NCBI GenBank assembly: GCA_016946835.1
Contig: JACVTC010000048.1
Location: 1,037,501-1,101,500 of the forward strand
From: Neocallimastix lanati (nom. inval.)
Taxonomy: Eukaryota; Neocallimastigomycota; Neocallimastigomycetes; Neocallimastigales; Neocallimastigaceae
Direction: 5' to 3'
Length of the DNA: 64,000 nucleotides
The position numbers and the translations under genes were made by a program. Below the pieces are notes generated by a model. That model worked only from the letters and a program-made list of their open reading frames with translations, was not told where the DNA came from and did no database searches. Below, piece after piece: positions 58,887 through 64,000 of this stretch (positions are counted from its first letter, which is position 1; every line of letters starts with the position of its first letter).

Positions 58887-59190
58887 CCCTTCATCTAAAG
58901 AGTCAATAACATATTGATATGGTAAAAGAAGAATTTCTATTAGTAGTTCTTCCAATATATCTTAACATAAATAGTAATAATTATTCTTCCCATAATGAAA
59001 TCTAATGAAAAATTAAATTTCCTTGATAATATTTCTCTTGGCTTGAGGGAGAGTTTAAGTGGACTTCATATTATCTACTTTGCAAGATATTCCTTTTTTT
59101 TTTTTTTTTTTTGTTCTATTTTATTTAAGTTGTTTTTTTGGGGGGGAGTGAAAATTATTTCAATTCTCATCTCAATTAATGCAATGCCAT
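58735..59190. pseudogene. Coding relics of unknown family on both strands
   Basis: Minus strand: DILEELLIEILLLPYQYVI and DSLDEGL (about 58890-58965), then after a 50-nt homopolymer KPIKELSQESAINDWYNSRI (about 58763-58825), ending in a stop. Plus strand: MKSNEKLNFLDNISLGLRES and LSGLHIIYFARYS (58995-59090) before a T run. The segment at 59043-59090 resembles 63640-63690. Composition is coding-like; I do not recognise either product. Confidence 0.35.
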
Positions 59191-60170
59191 AATAATCATA
59201 AGAAATTATTTTAAAGTTAATTATTATTATGATATTATTTTTTCTGGAAGTTCCTAATTTTTTTTTTTTTTAGTTTTATTGTTATTATTATTTATTTATT
59301 CAATTATTTATTTATTTAATTCTTTATTCAATATATTCAATTATTTATTCGATATATTCAATTATTTATTTATTAATTTAATTATTTATTTATTAATTCA
59401 ATTATTTATTTATTCAATTATTTATTTATTTATTTGGATTTATAGATCATTCAATTAATTGATATAAAACAAATTAACATATTCTGTATATTTAATTATA
59501 ATTATTAAATATTAAATTTAATATTATCTCTTTTGTCAATAATAATATTTGAAATAATTTCTTATTCATATATTATTCAATATTCATGTATATATTATTA
59601 ATTGTAATATTAAATATATTAAATATATTAAATTAAATAGTTAATTTCTTCTAAATACATATAATAAGAATATTATTATATATATAATTTAACTATTCAT
59701 ATTTATTTTTAAAGTTTATATTAAAAATATTATAATTCTTCTATATATTATAATATAATGAAATAGTTTTAGTTATTTTAATTATAATTATATAGTTGAT
59801 ATTATTTATTATATTCATATTTATTATATAATTATATTCTTATATATTTAACTTTATTATTCTTATTTTCGTTTATAAATTAAAATATATTAATAAAGGT
59901 TAATTAAATATAACGATACTATTAAAAATTAGTAGCACATAGAAGTCCCGCATATCAAAAGATCATTAAAAATTTTATAATAATTCTATGAATATCAAAT
60001 GACTACATTTACATATTTGGAAAAAATTAAATTATGATTTTTAATTAAATTTATTAAAGAAAAAAAATTTTGTAATAATTAATAATTATAAATTTATTAA
60101 TAAATAAATAAAAATAAATAAATAAACACAATTAATTAGTTGTTTGATCAATTCAGCAAATCCAATTAAA

Positions 60171-60235
60171 TTAAATTAAATTAAATCCAATTAAATTAAA
60201 TCCAATTAAATTAAATCCAATTAAATTAATTAAAT
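60171..60235. repeat. 15-bp tandem repeat (CCAATTAAATTAAAT)n
   Basis: About four copies of a 15-mer with the core CCAATTAAATTAAAT. Confidence 0.85.
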
Positions 60236-60239
60236 TTAA

Positions 60240-60520
60240 TTATTACAGATGTATGTGAAACCATCTTGAAACCACTGATGATCCTGTTATTTTTTTTTTT
60301 TTTTTTTTTTTTTAGACTTTAGATTTTCCCTCGAAAGTCATTACAGCTATAACAGACAACTAATGTCAGAAAAACTTTATAGTGGGTGTGTGTATCAGGA
60401 CAGGACGACCACATAAAGTGCTCCCATTTCATAACATTTAGGCTTCAACATTCTCAGTAACTATTACAACTACAAGATTTGGAGATGTTGAAATAGACAA
60501 GCCACAAAATATTCCATTAA
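60240..60520 (+). pseudogene. GC-richer island with frameshifted coding relic
   Basis: After a T run, one plus-strand frame reads FSLESHYSYNRQLMSEKLYS and CVYQDRTTT, then two stops; another frame in the 3' half reads TITTTRFGDVEIDKPQNI. Mixed composition contrasts strongly with the flanks. The second piece superficially resembles the N-terminal strand of bacterial FliW, but over too few residues to assign. Confidence 0.3.
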
Positions 60521-61945
60521 AGAAAAAACTTTTTTTATTTTTTATTTTTTTTGTTATGGAAATTTTAAATAACTATTTAAACTTTAATTATTATTAAAAA
60601 TAATTAAAGCCAATTTTTTATTTATGCCTAGATTCAAGTTCTCTTGTTGGGAGAAGTTTTATTTAAGTTGTTATTTAATTATTATTAATTTTTATTGATT
60701 TATTATTTAAAAGTAATTATAAAAATTATTTAGTACATATATTTAACTATTCATTTGTAAATATAAAAGTAATTATAAAGTAAATTTGGCATAAAACTGT
60801 GCAAAGAATAATTATAAAGAATTATTCTTGCTTTTATATTTGTAATTCATAAAAAACTATTTAATTAATTAATTCTTTTAGAATAATTATTAAGTATTTA
60901 AAGTATTTAATATAAAAGTATAAAATAAAAATATAAAAGTATAAAATAAAATATAAAATATTAATATAAAATAATAATAAAAATATAAATTTATTATAAT
61001 TAATAAAATATTAATATAAAATAATAATTATTAAAAATAATTAAAAATATAATAAAATAAAATATCAATATAAAAATAATAAAAATAATAAAAAGAAATT
61101 TATAAACTATTTCAATTTTAACATAACATAAAATTTATGTAATAAATTTTATGTTTACATTAATTTTTATGTTCTTTCATAATTTTATCACGTTATTTTT
61201 CGATCACGTTTTATTTTTTATCACGAATTTTCAAATGATTTATTAATTTATTTTTATGTAATTATTAATAAAATAATTTATTAATAATTAAGGTTTTTAT
61301 TTCATTTCAATATCAAATGCCAATTTTTATTTATATATACATTTATTATTTATTATTTATTATTTATTATTTATAATTTATTATTAATTATTTATAATTA
61401 TTTATTATTCAATTATTTATTATTTTTTATTTAGTATTGATAATATAACTCAAAGTTCGAGACTATTGTTGGGGATTTATTTATTAAATTTATTAAAATA
61501 TTTTGTATTTTATATCAATTATTTATTATTTATTATTATATGTAAGTCATATATTAAAATATAACTTCATTAATCTTTCATCTAAATATGGATACAGTAT
61601 AATAAAAAGAGGATAAATGAAAGGCTTAAAATTATAATATTGCAAAAAATAATAAATAATAAATAATGGAATAATAAATAATAATAAATAATGAAATAAT
61701 TAAATATTAATATTATATTAATATTTAAAATTCAAAACTTAATAAATGAATAATTAAAATAAAAATAAGAATGATCAATAATTAGAAATTCTTTAATTTA
61801 TAAAATTAAAACAAGAATTAAGAGGAAAAAAAAAAAAAAAAAAAAAAAGTATAAAAGGAAAATAAAATTTCCATAAAATTATTTTTCTCCAAAAATTAAA
61901 AAATTTTAAAAACCAAACGAACAAAATAAATAATAATAAAAAAAA

Positions 61946-62076
61946 ATAATAATAAAAAAAAAAATAATTAAAAAAATAGAATTTAAAAAACTGAATTATT
62001 TTTAAAAAATATATATAAAAAAAAAGAAAAAACCAAAAGTATATCTGATATATAAAACAAAATGAAGTATATAAAT
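61946..62076 (+). repeat. Left arm of inverted repeat covering the promoter and start of the secreted-protein gene
   Basis: About 130 bp, from an A-rich tract through CCAAAAGTATATCTGATA and the ATG to codon 5. Its reverse complement occurs at 63478-63617. Confidence 0.85.
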
Positions 62077-62704
62077 ATATTTGTTGTAATTGCCTTATTA
62101 ATTGTTAATGCTTGTTATGCATTAACATGTGAACAAGTAAAAACTACCTACAATCTTGAATTTGAGGGAAACTGTTGTGATTTGCAACAATTTACTTGTG
62201 ATTCAACCGGAGAGAATATTTTATCAATGTAAGAATGAGTTAAATGTTTTTAAAAATGCTTGATATATGTATTTAAAAATAAAAAAAAAAAAAAAAAAAT
62301 AAAAAAGATATCTATTATTAAAATAGTTTAAACAAAAAAAGAAAAAAATAATAAAAAAAAATTAATAAAAAAATATAAATATTAAAATATATATATATAA
62401 ATACTAATATATATATTATTATTTATTATATCTTTAATATAGGGATATTCTTTCATTAACGGAAGAAAAAGAAAATAAAGTCATCATAGATGAACCAGAA
62501 GTTGAAAAGAAAGAAGAAATAAGAAAACTCTTCCCAAGAAAAAAGAAGAAGCATAAGTCTCATTTTGATGATGATGATGAATGTGATCCAAACAATAATA
62601 GTACCAGTATTTTCAGAGATGAATGCGATTCAGCTCAATCTGTTCAATTTAGTTTATTATTGTGTTCTTTGATTGCCTTATTTTTAACATCACAATTACT
62701 TTAA
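62062..62704 (+). CDS. Small secreted, probably GPI-anchored protein with LRR-N-cap-like Cys motif
   Basis: Two exons, 62062-62228 and 62443-62704, join in frame to 142 aa. Signal peptide MKYINIFVVIALLIVNACYA, cleavage expected after Ala20. Mature N-terminus LTCEQVKTTYNLEF, then GNCCDLQQFTCDSTGE, which resembles the N-terminal cap that opens many leucine-rich-repeat proteins (CC.xxxxxC), but no LRR follows. The middle is charged, with an RKKKKHK basic patch followed by DDDDE, and has two overlapping N-glycosylation sequons (NNNSTS). The C-terminus SVQFSLLLCSLIALFLTSQL is a hydrophobic tail without following basic residues, as in a GPI-attachment signal. It could be a truncated member of the large LRR/cell-surface families of gut fungi. 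Function unknown. The 5' flank is part of an inverted repeat. Confidence 0.8.
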
Positions 62705-63477
62705 TGTAAAGAATAATGTAGTTTCTTTTTTTTATTTTTTTTAAAGAAAAGAAAATTAAAAAAAAATATAAAACACCATATACAATATGTTGTATAACTA
62801 TTTGTAAAATTAAATATTTTTTTTTTAGTATTATTCTTTCGGTATTCTTATAATTTTATTAAAATAATATATCTCTTTCAATTTTTATATTTTTCTTATT
62901 CTTCCATTTTTAAATATTTATAATAGTATTTAATTTTTATTTTAATTTTTTTTATAAAGGTTTAATAATAATTAAATACATAAATATTTTATAAATATTC
63001 GGATTTACAGACTTTTATTTATATATACTTACTAATATTATCTTCTTTATTTTTTTTGAAAATAAAGAAAAAAAAATAAATAATTCAAAGATTAAAAATA
63101 GTATAATCTTTAAAATAAACGAAATTTCCAACAAAAAATAAAAATAGAAATAAAAATAAAAAAAAATAAATCATAACAAAACAAAACAAAACAAACAAAA
63201 TAAAAGTAATAATAATAATTAAAAATATTAATTAAATGATTTTAGTAAGCATTATACCATTATTTAATTTTATTTCGTGTTTTTTTTTTGTTCTTTTATC
63301 TTTTTTCTTTCTTTCTTTTTATTATATGTATTTTATCAACTGTATCAACTATTTAATTAATAAAGATAAAGATGGAACAAGTTTGCTGCCGTTAAAAGAA
63401 AAAATTATAATAAAATAAAAATAAAAATTAAAGAAAACTGATTTAAAATATAAAATTTGTCAATTTATTTTATAAAA
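62705..63477. other. Spacer between inverted-repeat arms, no gene
   Basis: AT-rich, with A and T runs. A 60-codon hydrophobic ORF at 63236-63418 (+) is Phe/Leu-rich and judged non-coding. Confidence 0.6.
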
Positions 63478-63617
63478 ATTTATATACTTCATTTTGTTTT
63501 ATATATCAGATATACTTTTGGTTTTTTCTTTTTTTATATATATATATATATATTTTTTAAAAATAATTTAGTTTTTTAAATTATTCTATTTTTTTAATTA
63601 TTTTTTTTTATTATTAT
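63478..63617 (-). repeat. Right arm of inverted repeat (copy of promoter and first codons)
   Basis: On the minus strand it reproduces the flank of the secreted-protein gene including ATG and codons 2-5 (Lys-Tyr-Ile-Asn), then diverges and meets a stop within a few codons. Differences are mainly TA-tract length and a small insertion. Confidence 0.85.
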
Positions 63618-64000
63618 CTCGCCCTAGTAGCTCAATAAATGATGAATCCGGGGAGAGTTTAGTGGACACCACACTATCTATTTTAAAGATGTTACTTCTA
63701 AATTTTATTTCTTTTTTATTTGATAGGAAGGGAAAAATTCCCGCATAGTACAACTTGCCAAAATACATAGTATTTTTGAGCTTTTTATTTTTTAATTTTT
63801 TAACTTTTTATTTTTATTTTTAATTTCAAATGTACTTTTTCACCTACATGTATTTTTTTAAAATAAAATTTAATAAAGTTTTGGAAGTGTATTCTCTTCC
63901 CTGTCTATAAAAAAAAAAAAAAAATTTTATAAAAATTATTTATTTATTCATTAATAAAGAATAGTAAATGAAAAACATAATAAAGTTAAAGTTCGCAATA
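63618..64000 (+). pseudogene. Coding relic at the window edge, unknown family
   Basis: A mixed-composition patch directly abuts the inverted-repeat arm. The plus-strand frame reads SSINDESGESLVDTTLSILK, then LLLNFISFLFDRKGKIPA before a stop near 63747. A DNA segment in it (63640-63690) resembles 59043-59090. The rest to 64000 is AT-rich. Not recognised. Confidence 0.3.

Larger units (their letters stand above)
58167..62061. other. Intergenic region, 3.9 kb, with coding relics but no intact gene
   Basis: A ~31-nt poly-A starts at the stop codon of the RNF213-like gene. Other homopolymers: A at 58418-58447 and 58836-58885. (ATAA)n at 58557-58585 and TTTATTCAATTA repeats at 59290-59435. Two islands with coding character (58735-59190 and 60240-60520) are listed separately. 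Confidence 0.7.

Noticed and set aside
63236-63418. 60-codon hydrophobic ORF on the plus strand
   Set aside because: Phe/Leu-rich from T runs, no conserved feature; lies between inverted-repeat arms.

Overview
Organism. The window is extremely AT-rich eukaryotic nuclear DNA: long homopolymer tracts, many microsatellites, islands of coding sequence, and short GT..AG introns. The gene types (Abp1-like actin-patch protein, SPX-ankyrin-GDPD Gde1-like protein, RNF213-like AAA+ giant, small LRR-N-cap-like secreted protein with a predicted GPI signal), the Copia and LINE relics, and traces of bacterial-type genes fit an anaerobic gut fungus (Neocallimastigomycota, e.g. Piromyces, Neocallimastix or Anaeromyces). 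This is an inference from composition and gene content. Dictyostelium-type amoebae were considered and judged less likely.

Layout. 0-1.9 kb: (ATTT)n and a ~475 bp (TTA)n microsatellite within a decayed LTR-type relic. 1.9-2.9 kb (-): broken copy of a bacterial/phage-type peptidase M15 with its zinc-site residues still readable. 3.0-6.6 kb (-): complete but internally deleted Ty1/Copia element (243-bp LTRs, 5-bp TSD, half-tRNA-type primer site, gag, RT and RNase H; no protease or integrase seen) inserted into a LINE relic. 6.6-9.6 kb (-): remains of two LINEs. 11.5-15.5 kb (-): eight-exon ABP1. 18.3-20.2 kb (-): five-exon alkaline-phosphatase/ApgM-superfamily gene with an eroded active site. 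23.0-27.9 kb (+): fourteen-exon DASS/SLC13 anion transporter of the bacterial/plastid dicarboxylate type. 28-37 kb: gene-poor, with a degenerate LTR element (29.35-30.80 kb), heptamer repeats and a relic resembling a PD-(D/E)XK nuclease protein. 37.3-44.8 kb (+): eleven-exon GDE1-like gene whose GDPD domain has lost its catalytic motifs. 47.5-58.2 kb (+): one intronless 3,540-codon RNF213/mysterin-like AAA+ protein without a visible RING. 62.1-62.7 kb (+): two-exon secreted, probably GPI-anchored small protein, whose promoter and first codons recur as an inverted copy 1.4 kb downstream.

How genes relate. There are no operons; the genes are independent. Actin/endocytosis (ABP1), phosphate or dicarboxylate handling (SPX-GDPD protein, DASS transporter) and a giant AAA+ machine are represented. 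The spliced models for ABP1, the ApgM-like gene, DASS, GDE1 and the secreted protein were assembled by hand from splice signals and frame continuity; each gives an uninterrupted reading frame. The most notable observations are loss of the catalytic centre in recognisable folds (GDPD, ApgM-like, RING-less RNF213), bacterial-type gene remnants, and two LTR families that share a primer-binding site matching the tRNA-Lys(CUU) anticodon arm.
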